Counted from the first letter of the stretch, positions 1-6,910 are shown. The stretch: 23,623 nt of DNA from an uncultured Lachnospiraceae bacterium (GCA_910577645.1 CAJTOL010000041.1:1-23623), one strand, 5' to 3'. Notes: generated by a model not told the origin, from the sequence alone. Made by a program: numbers and translations.

Positions 1-1
1 A

Positions 2-391
2 ATCAGTTATTGGATTGGATATGCTGCTGCATACGGTTATACAGCTCTTTTATGGAATGATAATCACCTTTCAAATGTTGCTTTCGCGGCAGTTTCCCTT
101 TGGATAGTCGGCTTTCTGTACTTGAGTATTTTAATGATTGGGTGCGTGATATTCAGACAGACTTTCACAAGCATACTCTTTACAGGCGGCATTGTCGCCA
201 TAATATCCCTGCTCGGAATGATAGAACCGATTGCGAAATTCAATCCGTTCATTTTAACTTCAAAAAATATAGATTTGATTTCCGGCGAAGCTGTTCCGGC
301 AGAATTTATGATACCTGCTGTTATTTCCATTGCCTTATCCATTTTGGGGGTGTTGATTGCTATTCGCCTTTTCAATAAAAAACAGCTTTAA
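2..391 (+). CDS. ABC-2-type transporter permease, C-terminal part (5' end outside window)
   Basis: The reading frame is open from the second base of the window, so the N-terminus lies to the left. About 129 residues are visible and are strongly hydrophobic, with three likely membrane helices: around residues 26-50 (AVSLWIVGFLYLSILMIGCV), 55-77 (ILFTGGIVAIISLLGMI) and 101-124 (MIPAVISIALSILGVLIAIR). A short polar tail, LFNKKQL, follows. The spaced helices, the loop mentioning NPFIL before a last helix and the basic cytoplasmic end suit the membrane subunit of an ABC-2-type exporter (drug, bacteriocin or lantibiotic immunity type). The ATPase partner would be expected upstream and is not visible. 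It could also be another polytopic membrane protein; the ABC-2 assignment is by style, not by a diagnostic motif. Confidence 0.5.
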   Translation: MSYWIGYAAAYGYTALLWNDNHLSNVAFAAVSLWIVGFLYLSILMIGCVIFRQTFTSILFTGGIVAIISLLGMIEPIAKFNPFILTSKNIDLISGEAVPAEFMIPAVISIALSILGVLIAIRLFNKKQL

Positions 392-463
392 TTGTCGAAT
401 TTACAACGATTTGAAGAAATACTCTTATGTATAAACAATTTAACATCTGCTTAAATCTGCCGG

Positions 464-491
464 ACGACGGCAAAAGAAAAAAAGCCGTCGT
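464..491. repeat. Hairpin downstream of the permease
   Basis: ACGACGGC (464-471) and GCCGTCGT (484-491) are perfect 8-bp arms around a 12-nt A-rich loop. An outer TCTGC (456-460) / GCAGA (495-499) pair extends the structure. There is no T-run on the plus strand directly after it, so it is not a classical terminator in that direction. It may still end the permease transcript inefficiently. Confidence 0.5.
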
Positions 492-537
492 ACAGCAGAC
501 GTACTTCTATGCTCCCTTGTATAATTACCATAGTTTT

Positions 538-650
538 GTTACGCAGTAGAAAGGCGCTTTTTGAGGGAAAAGGTATAAAACCCTTGCCACGCGGAAAGCG
601 CACCCGCAAAGCCGCTTGTATCAATGCTTTTTCAGTCCTTACTGCGTAAC
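538..650. repeat. 11-bp inverted repeat bracketing 113 bp
   Basis: GTTACGCAGTA at 538-548 is the exact reverse complement of TACTGCGTAAC at 640-650. The enclosed 91 bp contain GC-rich blocks and no gene. Such a bracket could be the ends of a small miniature element, a structured RNA, or a recombination or transfer site; the sequence does not decide. Confidence 0.5.
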
Positions 651-920
651 AAAGAGCATGAAGAAAGCGGATAAGAAACGCTTTGTTTCCTACCCGCCTT
701 TTTCTGCGCCCTGTAGGCAGCTACCCTATTTCAGTTTGTTGGTTGATACTGTTTTATGAGTAGCTACCATTGTCTATCAATTTTTTACGAATGTGGATTC
801 TTGCCCACTGAGGGCAAATTCCCCTTATTTTCAAAGCTCTTCACAATGCCAGAGTGGCTCTGCAAAACCACAAATAAAAGTATAGAAGAACCAAAATGGA
901 CAATAAAAGCTGATGCATAC

Positions 921-949
921 TTGTTAGCGAGTGCTTTTTTTGCTATAAT
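921..949 (+). promoter_or_regulatory. Sigma-A-type promoter for the 1014 gene
   Basis: TTGTTA (-35, 921-926) and TATAAT (-10, 944-949) are separated by exactly 17 bp. The predicted start near 956 gives a leader of about 58 nt to the ATG at 1014. Confidence 0.75.
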
Positions 950-1013
950 AAGAGCGGTAAATCAGAATTGTGTAATCTGATAAAAGGCAGAATATTAAGC
1001 AGGAGGCATTGTT

Positions 1014-1412
1014 ATGAACAAAAAATTAGTTAGTTTTGTTGTGGCCATATTTTGTTATAGTGTGGTGCTTGGGGGAATATTCTGCTTTATCGGATACAAG
1101 ATAGCTTATGGCCGTATAGAAAATTCGGCACCATCACGGATTCCGCAAACATTTTATGCCACAATTACTGACATTCAGGATAATTCGATCAAGGTAAAAG
1201 GTATGGAAATAAATGATATTAACTTTAGAGGAGAATTTTGCTTCTTTATTGTAGAGGAAACGAAAATTACTTGGAGATATACTGATATTTTAATCGATGA
1301 CTTGGATGTTGGCGATAATATTTCCATTACCTTTACAGGAGAAATTCTTGAGACATACCCTGGGCAGATACAGCAGGTGGAGGCCGTTCAATTACTGGAT
1401 GATGAAAAATAA
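1014..1412 (+). CDS. Small membrane-anchored protein of unknown function
   Basis: This 132-residue protein is preceded by AGGAGG 6-8 nt upstream of its ATG and by a good promoter at 921-949. Residues 7-30 form one long hydrophobic segment with no clear signal peptidase site (SFVVAIFCYSVVLGGIFCFI), so it is probably a signal anchor with the rest outside the cell. Residues 45-130 alternate short beta-like stretches (TFYATITDIQDNSIKVKG, FCFFIVEETKITWRYT, DNISITFTGEI), as in small OB-fold-like exported proteins (DUF3221-like in style). Its 3' end overlaps the convergent lipoprotein gene by 25 bp. I do not recognise the family with certainty. Both this gene and its neighbour encode small exported proteins. 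Confidence 0.6.
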   Translation: MNKKLVSFVVAIFCYSVVLGGIFCFIGYKIAYGRIENSAPSRIPQTFYATITDIQDNSIKVKGMEINDINFRGEFCFFIVEETKITWRYTDILIDDLDVGDNISITFTGEILETYPGQIQQVEAVQLLDDEK

Positions 1413-1915
1413 ATCTCCGGTTTCATGCCTGCATCTCTGTATATCTCAGCTTCTTTTTGATTCAATCCACTATGGGTTCCGTTTCCCCAAGAGTGTCTGC
1501 TATCTGAACCGGGCGGTTGGCTGTAATTGTCTAACCAATCAGTTTCCAAAATTGTACGAGTGGTTTCAATCAGAGATTCAACGTTTTTTGTAAAAAGTAA
1601 CAGAGTATCTTTATCCTCTTGATATACGCATTTATCTTGCATCCAAACCATTATATTTTCAAACTCTGTTTTCCATACGCCTCGGTAGGTATCTTGCAGT
1701 TCCCTGCGTTCAGCCTCACACGAAGCATTTTCAATACGTGGTAAAAAATAGGCATCTATTGGATTTGAATATTCTTCCTGATGAAGTTCAGATAAAACAA
1801 TCGTTGTTTCTGTATTATCCTCTGATTGAGCAGTGGCATCTGCATCAATATTACATCCTGCTGCGGACATTAATACACAAACACACAAAATAGGAATCAA
1901 ATATTTATTTTTCAT
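1388..1915 (-). CDS. Putative lipoprotein (LprI/DUF1311-like region)
   Basis: The start at 1915 was chosen because GGGAGGC lies 7-8 nt upstream and the protein then begins with a textbook lipoprotein signal: MKNKY, a hydrophobic run, then SAAGC, with Cys20 as the lipidated residue. The open frame runs further upstream to 2008 but without a ribosome binding site. The mature 156 residues are acidic and mostly helical. They contain CEAERRELQDTYRGVWKTE, then a second Cys in MQDKCVYQ, then a tail with GNGTHSGLNQKEAEIYRDAG. This arrangement resembles the small Cys-containing helical domain of LprI/DUF1311-type proteins, but the match is from memory and weak. The final residues (YFSSSSN) lie in the overlap with the convergent gene and may be altered. 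Confidence 0.6.
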   Translation of the reverse strand: MKNKYLIPILCVCVLMSAAGCNIDADATAQSEDNTETTIVLSELHQEEYSNPIDAYFLPRIENASCEAERRELQDTYRGVWKTEFENIMVWMQDKCVYQEDKDTLLLFTKNVESLIETTRTILETDWLDNYSQPPGSDSRHSWGNGTHSGLNQKEAEIYRDAGMKPEIYFSSSSN

Positions 1916-2029
1916 AAAATTGCCTCCCGAATTCCCATAAGCTGTTTTGACGAATTCCCCATAAATTCCGGTTGCCACTGCGTTTAACTTAGCACATTTA
2001 TAGGACATCTACAAGAATTAGTTACTGCA

Positions 2030-2053
2030 TTTTGTAAGAAACTGTAGTAGGAT
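2030..2053 (+). repeat. 24-bp promoter-like repeat, copy 1
   Basis: This stretch matches 4170-4193 at 21 of 24 positions (shared core TTTTGTARGAAACTGTRGTA). It ends in TAGGAT, a -10-like hexamer. It sits at the edge of the decayed segment, upstream of the gene fragment at 2104. Confidence 0.5.
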
Positions 2054-2103
2054 GTAAAGTGCCCCACTTTGTCAAGACAGTTTTTTGATAAATTTACCGT
2101 TAG

Positions 2104-2223
2104 GTGCTAAATGATTACCGCCGGATACAGAAAACTTTTGGCACAGACTTCTACTATGCATGTGCAAAGCAGGAGGACTTCAAGAGATTTTTTAAAGAAA
2201 TGGAATTGGGTAAAAGAGCATAA
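2104..2223 (+). pseudogene. C-terminal fragment of an unidentified gene
   Basis: A 39-codon open stretch after an in-frame TAG at 2101 encodes a natural-looking soluble C-terminus (core FGTDFYYACAKQEDFKRFFK, ending LGKRA). It stops at TAA 2221-2223, nine bases before a strong terminator. There is no start codon with a ribosome binding site, so it looks like the remaining tail of a gene whose body was deleted. I do not recognise the parent family. Confidence 0.4.
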
Positions 2224-2231
2224 CACGAAAG

Positions 2232-2275
2232 ACTCCCTGCAAACGCCTTATTTTCGGGATTTGCAGGGAGTTTTT
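2232..2275 (+). terminator. Rho-independent terminator
   Basis: ACTCCCTGCAAA (2232-2243) pairs perfectly over 12 bp with TTTGCAGGGAGT (2260-2271). The T-run TTTTT begins at the last stem base (2271-2275). It ends the transcript of the lost gene whose tail lies at 2104-2223. Confidence 0.9.
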
Positions 2276-2357
2276 GCTATATAACTGTAAAAGTCAGGAC
2301 AAAATGACGGATTGGATAGAGCAGAAAAGAGGCATGGCAGAATAAACTTTTTCATGA

Positions 2358-2386
2358 TTGACGAGCGTAAAGGCGGACGCTATAAT
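2358..2386 (+). promoter_or_regulatory. Promoter of the toxin-antitoxin pair
   Basis: TTGACG (2358-2363) and TATAAT (2381-2386) are spaced by 17 bp, close to the sigma-A consensus. The leader to the antitoxin ATG at 2490 is about 95 nt. It contains palindromes (CTTATAAG at 2391-2398, CTTGTAAG at 2410-2417) that could be autoregulatory sites. Confidence 0.8.
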
Positions 2387-2455
2387 ATAGCTTATAAGAA
2401 GTTCGCTTGCTTGTAAGGGCGAATTTCGAAAGCTAACGAGCGGCTTTGCCGTGAG

Positions 2456-2471
2456 TGATATGTAGATATCA
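2456..2471. promoter_or_regulatory. Candidate operator for YefM-type autoregulation
   Basis: TGATAT-GTAG-ATATCA is a perfect 6-bp inverted repeat just before the antitoxin ribosome binding site. YefM-family antitoxins bind palindromes in their own promoter regions. The assignment here rests only on symmetry and position. Confidence 0.3.
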
Positions 2472-2489
2472 TGATGAAGGAGTGATGAT

Positions 2490-2741
2490 ATGATTGCAAT
2501 AAGTGCCACCAAGGCAAGGGATAATATTTATCAGATTATTTCAGATGTAAATGCAAATTGTGAGCCCATTACCATAACCAACAATAAAGGAAAAAATGCT
2601 GTATTAATAGGGGAGGCTGATTGGAGGGCAATCGAAGAAACCCTATATTTGATGTCGGTTCCAGGAATGGCAGAATCCATTATTGCAGGTGGAAAAACAC
2701 CAATCGAGGAATGCGTTTCAGAGGAAGAGGTGGAGTGGTAA
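2490..2741 (+). CDS. yefM: Type II antitoxin, Phd/YefM family
   Basis: This 83-residue protein starts at ATG 2490 after GAAGGAG. The N-terminus MIAISATKARDNIYQIISDV is the classic YefM/Phd DNA-binding half. It is followed by the beta segment EPITITNNKGKNAVLIGEADW, and then by an acidic C-terminal tail ending SEEEVEW that in the family wraps around the toxin. Length is normal for the family. It should bind and neutralise a YoeB/Txe-type ribosome-dependent mRNA interferase and repress its own promoter at 2358-2386. The toxin reading frame begins at the very next base, so the two were translated in a coupled way. Because the toxin is broken, this antitoxin is an orphan locally; it could still counter a related toxin elsewhere. 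Confidence 0.9.
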   Translation: MIAISATKARDNIYQIISDVNANCEPITITNNKGKNAVLIGEADWRAIEETLYLMSVPGMAESIIAGGKTPIEECVSEEEVEW

Positions 2742-3038
2742 TTGTATCGCATTGTCTATGAGAAACAGGCGGTAAAAGATATTAAAAACTTGAAAGCGGC
2801 TGGTTTGGATAAGAAGGCGAAAGAACGGATTGAAATCATCCGTAGCAACCCATTCCAGACTCCGCCTATCTATGAAGGATTAGTTGGGAATTTGCAGGGA
2901 TTTTATTCAAGGAGAATTAATATTCAGCACTGATTGGTATATCAGGTGTATCAGGAGAAGGTTACCGTAGATGATACGGTATACCAGGGAACCATAAAGA
3001 TTATACGGATGTGGACACATTATGAAAAGATAAGATAA
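2742..3038 (+). pseudogene. yoeB: YoeB/Txe-type toxin inactivated by an in-frame TGA
   Basis: Starting at TTG 2742 directly after the antitoxin stop, the frame gives 63 residues and then TGA at 2931-2933. Reading on in the same frame gives another 34 codons to TAA 3036-3038, with sequence that continues the family perfectly. The block GFYSRRINIQH-stop-LVYQV lines up with E. coli YoeB GFWSRRITEEHRLVYAV. The stop therefore sits exactly at the catalytic Arg (Arg65 in E. coli). Glu45 matches Glu46, and the His-Tyr near the end (HYEK) matches His83-Tyr84. The whole frame would be 98 residues with a small insertion before the last strand. A single C-to-T change (CGA to TGA) explains it. Truncated product: non-functional. 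Confidence 0.88.
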
Positions 3039-3055
3039 CGAATTTTGACTTATAA

Positions 3056-3089
3056 GAAGCCGGATGCCTGAGTTTAGGTATCCGGCTTC
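3056..3089 (+). terminator. Hairpin after the toxin gene (weak terminator)
   Basis: GAAGCCGGAT (3056-3065) pairs with ATCCGGCTTC (3080-3089), and CCT/AGG pairs inside after one mismatch. The stem is strong and placed 18 nt after the toxin stop, but no T-run follows on the plus strand. Termination may be poor or factor-dependent. Confidence 0.5.
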
Positions 3090-3095
3090 GCTCTG

Positions 3096-3310
3096 CTATG
3101 AAAGGAAAATAGCCTCAATTTCTTTTGTTATAGACTGGAGATCCGATATGACCTGAACCACCTCAGTATAAGGTTATATTTTCTCTTCTATAGGGGCAGC
3201 TAAAAGAATATCATCAAAAATCGCGTAAAGCTTTGCTGCCAGCCGAAGGGTCTGGGGGCAGGCCTTTCATCAAACTGTCAATCCATGATGTTCGTATCGG
3301 TAAGTACCAT
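3096..3310 (-). pseudogene. Decayed small gene of unknown family
   Basis: Read on the reverse strand, an ATG at 3310 follows AGAGGA at a good distance, with a TATACT -10-like hexamer further upstream (near 3346-3351). The product begins MVLTDTNIMD and hits TGA. The next frame gives SLMKGLPP, and the third frame gives QTLRLAAKLYAIFDDILLAA then PIEEKI, a TAA, and PYTEVVQVISDLQSITKEIE to a TAG at 3096-3098. Two frameshifts and one nonsense codon reconstruct a single protein of about 70 residues with natural amphipathic helices. I do not recognise the family. Random sequence would rarely give a start site plus three consecutive protein-like pieces in order. Confidence 0.45.
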
Positions 3311-3485
3311 TTTTTTCCTCTTGGTTGTAAAAGTGTTGTGTCCTTAGTATAGTGGATAAAAAGAAAAGAGGCTAAAAAAATAGGTGTGCGGATAATAATA
3401 ATGGACTATTTTCAAAAAAATATGGGGAAAGAATATAGATTTTCGGACAATCCCGTCCATAATTGCACCACAGGAAGCCAAAACC

Positions 3486-3515
3486 ATACTGACCATAATG
3501 ATGAGTGGTCAGTAT
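3486..3515. repeat. 10-bp inverted repeat upstream of the surface-protein start
   Basis: ATACTGACCA (3486-3495) and TGGTCAGTAT (3506-3515) are perfect arms around a 10-bp centre. It ends 15 bp before the ribosome binding site of the gene at 3540, so it could be an operator or a leader hairpin. Confidence 0.5.
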
Positions 3516-3539
3516 ACCAGGCTTAGGGAAAGGAGAATT

Positions 3540-3932
3540 ATGGCAGGAAAGAGAGAAAGAAAGGTGAAGCGTCTGGCGGCGCTTCTGGCAGTATCTATGG
3601 CGATACCGCAGTCGGTGCCCACGGTTCATGTATTTGCAGAGAAGTACCACGGGCGAGAAGGATGGGTGGGGAAGGCGACCCCTTCTGAGGCAAGTCCGCC
3701 TGAGACATATGAGACGGAGGCGGACGGCAGCGGAATTTTGGCTGATGTGGACAGGAGATTTAGGAATCAGCGTTCCGGGAACCAGGCGGAATATGTTTTA
3801 GACCTTGTGGTTTCTGAGGTGAAGGATAAGGAGTGGGACGGCACAGGTGCAGTGTCATGTAAGATTGGACTTACAGGTGTCAGGGCTGGATGGGAAAACG
3901 TGGTCCTCCGGTATCCTCGAGAAATCAAATAA
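3540..3932 (+). pseudogene. Truncated head of a secreted surface protein
   Basis: The ATG at 3540 has AGGAGA 4-9 nt upstream; an in-frame ATG at 3498 has no ribosome binding site and lies inside the inverted repeat. The first residues MAGKRERKVKRLAALLAVSM are a long, basic Gram-positive signal peptide, with likely cleavage near VHVFA-EK (residue 33). A low-complexity KATPSEASPPE segment follows, a style common at the head of very large Clostridia wall proteins, then about 60 polar residues. The frame stops at 3932 after 130 residues, without a wall anchor or repeat domain. Sequence just beyond, in another frame, still looks coding, so this is probably the remnant of a larger gene. A short genuine exported protein is the alternative. 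Confidence 0.5.
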
Positions 3933-4156
3933 GATGAGCACTGGAGGATTCACCATGGACTGGAAAAAGGTTGCATCAATCTATTCCTATGCCAGAAAGA
4001 AGAAGGGGAAAGGATGGGAGCAGAATGACCTTTGAGAAACTATTATGGAGTACAAAGGCTGGTGAAGAACATTTCTTGGAATTATATCAGGAACTGTCAA
4101 AGTCATTTATCATATGCATCCAATCCCATAATTTTCTTTTTTTCCCTGCCATATAA
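3933..4156 (+). pseudogene. Coding debris in shifting frames
   Basis: After the stop at 3932, the +1 frame carries KSNKMSTGGFTMDWKKVASI, then YSYARKKKGKGWEQNDL to a stop at 4035. A third frame from ATG 4025 then gives TFEKLLWSTKAGEEHFLELY and QELSKSF to 4156. The successive overlaps in different frames, each short and without a strong start, suggest a degraded larger coding region or joined fragments. No family was recognised. Confidence 0.3.
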
Positions 4157-4169
4157 GTAGTTGTTGCTG

Positions 4170-4193
4170 TTTTGTAGGAAACTGTGGTAGAAT
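4170..4193 (+). repeat. 24-bp promoter-like repeat, copy 2
   Basis: It matches copy 1 (2030-2053) at 21 of 24 positions and ends in TAGAAT, a good -10 hexamer. TTGCTG at 4164-4169 lies 18 bp upstream of TAGAAT (4188-4193) and could be the -35. This is the best promoter candidate for the radical SAM operon starting at 4285, with a leader of about 85 nt. The rest of 4157-4284 is AT-rich and holds nothing else I can name. Confidence 0.5.
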
Positions 4194-4284
4194 AGCTTGA
4201 TATATGGTAGAATGTATGTGAAAATAAATATCACAAAAAGAAGCAAAAAATTATGCAATACAAACAAAAATATAAGGAAAAACC

Positions 4285-6153
4285 ATGAGAAAACTAGCCC
4301 TACCTGATGAAGTTCTATTAAGTATCGACCACCCCGCCCGCTACATCGGCGGCGAGGTAAACATGTGCGTCAAGGATCCCAAAGAGGTTGACGTCCGTTT
4401 TGCCATGTGCTTTCCGGACGTATACGAGATTGGAATGTCCCATCTTGGGATGCAGATCCTCTATGACTATTTTAACCGCAGGGATGACATTTACTGTGAG
4501 CGGGTTTATTCCCCCTGGACGGATTTGGACCAGATTATGAGGAAAGAACAGATTCCCCTGTTTGCATTAGAATCCCAGGATCCCATTAAGGATTTTGACT
4601 TTTTAGGGATCACCCTCCAGTATGAGATGTGCTATACCAATATTTTACAGATCCTTGACCTGTCCCGGATTCCTCTTCACAGCTGTGACAGGACAGAAGA
4701 GGATCCCATTGTCATCGGCGGCGGCCCCTGCGCCTACAATCCCGAGCCCTTGGCAGAATTTTTTGATCTCTTTTACATCGGCGAAGGTGAGACGGTTTAC
4801 TATGAGCTGATGGATATTTACAAGGAATGGAAGAAAAAGGGATGCAGCCGGAAAGAGTTTTTAGAGGCAGCGGCAGAAGTGGCCGGCATCTATGTGCCTC
4901 AGTTCTATGATCCGGCTTATAAAGAGGACGGAACCCTGTTAAGCTTTACCCCAAACAATCCCCATGCCAAAGAAAAAATCGTCAAAGAAGTAGTAGTCAA
5001 TCCGGACGATGCCACTTATATAGATGCCCCTCTGGTGCCCTTTATTAAGGTGACCCAGGATCGGGTGGTTCTGGAGATTATGAGAGGCTGCATCCGGGGA
5101 TGCCGGTTCTGCCAGGCAGGCAATGTATACCGCCCCTTAAGAGAACACAGCCTGGAGTATTTAAAGGAATATGCCGGCAAGATGTTAAAAAGCACCGGTC
5201 ACGAAGAAATTTCCTTAAGCTCCTTAAGCTCCAGCGACTATACCTGTCTGGAAGGCCTGGTAAACTTTCTAATAGAAGAATTCCACGGCAAGGGAGTCAA
5301 TATTTCTCTGCCTTCCCTGCGTATCGACGCCTTTTCCCTGGATGTTATGAGCAAGATTCAGGATGTGAAAAAGAGCAGCCTGACTTTTGCGCCGGAGGCC
5401 GGTTCCCAGCGATTAAGAGACGTAATCAATAAGGGGCTTACAGAGGAAGTGATTCTGAATGGCGCCGCAGAAGCCTTCCGGGGAGGATGGAACCGGGTAA
5501 AGCTCTATTTTATGCTGGGCCTTCCCACCGAGACAGTAGAAGATATGGAAGGCATTGCCCTGCTTTCTGAAAAGATTGCAGAGCTTTATTATGAGGAAGT
5601 TCCCAAGGAAAAGCGCCAGGGCAGAGTTCAGGTAACCGCCAGCTCTTCCTTCTTTGTGCCAAAGCCTTTTACCCCCTTCCAGTGGGCCAGAATGTCCACA
5701 AAAGAGGAATTTTTGGAAAAAGCAGCCATTGTCCGGGGAAAATTCCGGGAGATGCTGAATTATAAAAGCCTGCGCTACAACTGGCATGAGGCGGATTTAA
5801 CCGTTTTAGAGGGCGTTTTGGCCCGGGGAGACAGAAAGTGCGCCGCCTTAATTGAGGAAGCCTATAAAAACGGCGCCCTTTACGATTCCTGGTCTGAGTG
5901 CTTTGACAATGAGATTTGGATGAAGGCTTTTGAAACCTGCGGCCTGTCTGTTGATTTTTATACCACCAGAGAGCGGGGGCTTGATGAAATATTCCCCTGG
6001 GATTTTATTGATGCCGGTATTTCCAAAGAGTTTTTAAAAAGAGAATGGCAAAATGCCATGAACCAAACCATAACTCCCAACTGCCGTCAGAAATGCTCGG
6101 CCTGCGGGGCGTTAAAATGGAAAGGAGGCGTCTGCTTTGAAAATAAGAATTAA
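4285..6153 (+). CDS. B12-binding-type radical SAM protein (TIGR03960 family)
   Basis: The 622-residue protein has an N-terminal region (about 1-190) with Rossmann-like features of the cobalamin-binding group (FAMCFPDVYEIGMSHLGMQI, FDFLGITLQYEM, VIGGGPCAYNPEPLAEFFD). A radical SAM core follows with the [4Fe-4S] motif CIRGCRFC, cysteines 269, 273 and 276. The C-terminus ends in a Cys cluster (CRQKCSACGALKWKGGVC) that may hold a second iron-sulfur cluster or zinc. The family is widespread next to, or fused with, TIGR03936/DUF2344; the reaction is not established to my knowledge. The downstream partner gene overlaps by 17 bp, so translation is coupled. Placement upstream of RNase G/E and the L21/L27 genes hints at RNA or ribosome modification (inference). 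Confidence 0.9.
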   Translation: MRKLALPDEVLLSIDHPARYIGGEVNMCVKDPKEVDVRFAMCFPDVYEIGMSHLGMQILYDYFNRRDDIYCERVYSPWTDLDQIMRKEQIPLFALESQDPIKDFDFLGITLQYEMCYTNILQILDLSRIPLHSCDRTEEDPIVIGGGPCAYNPEPLAEFFDLFYIGEGETVYYELMDIYKEWKKKGCSRKEFLEAAAEVAGIYVPQFYDPAYKEDGTLLSFTPNNPHAKEKIVKEVVVNPDDATYIDAPLVPFIKVTQDRVVLEIMRGCIRGCRFCQAGNVYRPLREHSLEYLKEYAGKMLKSTGHEEISLSSLSSSDYTCLEGLVNFLIEEFHGKGVNISLPSLRIDAFSLDVMSKIQDVKKSSLTFAPEAGSQRLRDVINKGLTEEVILNGAAEAFRGGWNRVKLYFMLGLPTETVEDMEGIALLSEKIAELYYEEVPKEKRQGRVQVTASSSFFVPKPFTPFQWARMSTKEEFLEKAAIVRGKFREMLNYKSLRYNWHEADLTVLEGVLARGDRKCAALIEEAYKNGALYDSWSECFDNEIWMKAFETCGLSVDFYTTRERGLDEIFPWDFIDAGISKEFLKREWQNAMNQTITPNCRQKCSACGALKWKGGVCFENKN

Positions 6154-6910
6154 ATTTTTTAAACAGGGGGATATGAAATTTATCGGCCATCTGGATGTGA
6201 TGCGGTACTTCCAGAAAGCTATCCGCCGGGCAGACGTGGACATCCGCTACAGCGAGGGCTTCAGCCCTCACCAGCTTATGTCTTTTGCGGCCCCTTTAAG
6301 CGTAGGATTGACCAGCAACGGAGAATATGTAGATATTGATGTCAACTCCACCGGATCTTCCGCCGAGATGATCCGCCGGATTAATCAGGTTTCCGTAGAG
6401 GGGATCCAGGTGCTCAGCTACAAGAGACTGCCGGAAAAGGCTGCCAACGCCATGTCCATTGTGGCTGCTGCCGATTATACCTTACAGTTTCGCCCGGGAT
6501 ATGAGCCGAAAGAGCCGGAAAAGGAAGCCGCCTGGTTTCAGGAATTTGCCACATTCCTTACTTCCACCTCCATCCCGGTTTCGAAAAAGACCAAAAAAGG
6601 AGAGAGGGAGATGGATTTAGCTCCCCTGATCTACGAGTCTAAAACCTATATCTGCCAGGTTCCGGAAGAAAAGCAGGAGGAACGGGGGGCCAAAGAGGTT
6701 CCGGGAATCTTTTTAAAGCTGTCTGCCGGAAGTGCCGCAAATATTAAGCCGGAGCTGGTACTGGACGCTTATTATAAATCCTTAGGTCAGGACAGGCCGG
6801 AATTTGCATTTTTAATCCAGAGAGAAGAGGTATATGCTGCCAATTATGATGAAAGAGGACAGGCAGAGTTTGTTTCCCTGGATGATTTAGGAGAAAACAT
6901 TGAAGGATAA
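6137..6910 (+). CDS. TIGR03936/DUF2344 family partner of the radical SAM protein
   Basis: This 257-residue protein starts at TTG 6137, inside the end of the preceding gene, after GGAGG at 6124-6128. The family signature KIRIKFFKQGDMKFIGHLDV opens the protein, followed by FQKAIRRADVDIRYSEGFSP. In many bacteria this domain is fused to the C-terminus of the radical SAM protein, so here the two are a split pair that very probably work together. The middle (about 140-185) is a charged, variable part; the C-terminal third (KLSAGSAANIKPELVLDAYY) is conserved in style. The following RNase gene overlaps by 11 bp. Function remains unknown. Confidence 0.85.
   Translation: MKIRIKFFKQGDMKFIGHLDVMRYFQKAIRRADVDIRYSEGFSPHQLMSFAAPLSVGLTSNGEYVDIDVNSTGSSAEMIRRINQVSVEGIQVLSYKRLPEKAANAMSIVAAADYTLQFRPGYEPKEPEKEAAWFQEFATFLTSTSIPVSKKTKKGEREMDLAPLIYESKTYICQVPEEKQEERGAKEVPGIFLKLSAGSAANIKPELVLDAYYKSLGQDRPEFAFLIQREEVYAANYDERGQAEFVSLDDLGENIEG

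Larger units (their letters stand above)
392..1013. other. Gene-free stretch of about 620 bp with inverted repeats and one promoter
   Basis: No credible coding region was found on either strand. The stretch holds a hairpin at 464-491, an 11-bp inverted repeat whose arms lie at 538-548 and 640-650, a small hairpin near 804-818 (TGCCC/GGGCA), and the promoter for the downstream gene at 921-949. An open frame at 756-980 overlaps that promoter, has no ribosome binding site and resembles nothing known. The density of inverted repeats suits non-coding DNA from a mobile element. Confidence 0.5.

Noticed and set aside
756..980. Open frame of 74 codons in the left gene-free stretch
   Set aside because: It has no ribosome binding site, its composition is unlike a protein, and it contains the promoter of the next gene.
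2931..2933. TGA in the toxin gene read as recoding (for example selenocysteine)
   Set aside because: The family needs Arg here, a single base change explains the stop, and no selenocysteine insertion element is visible nearby.
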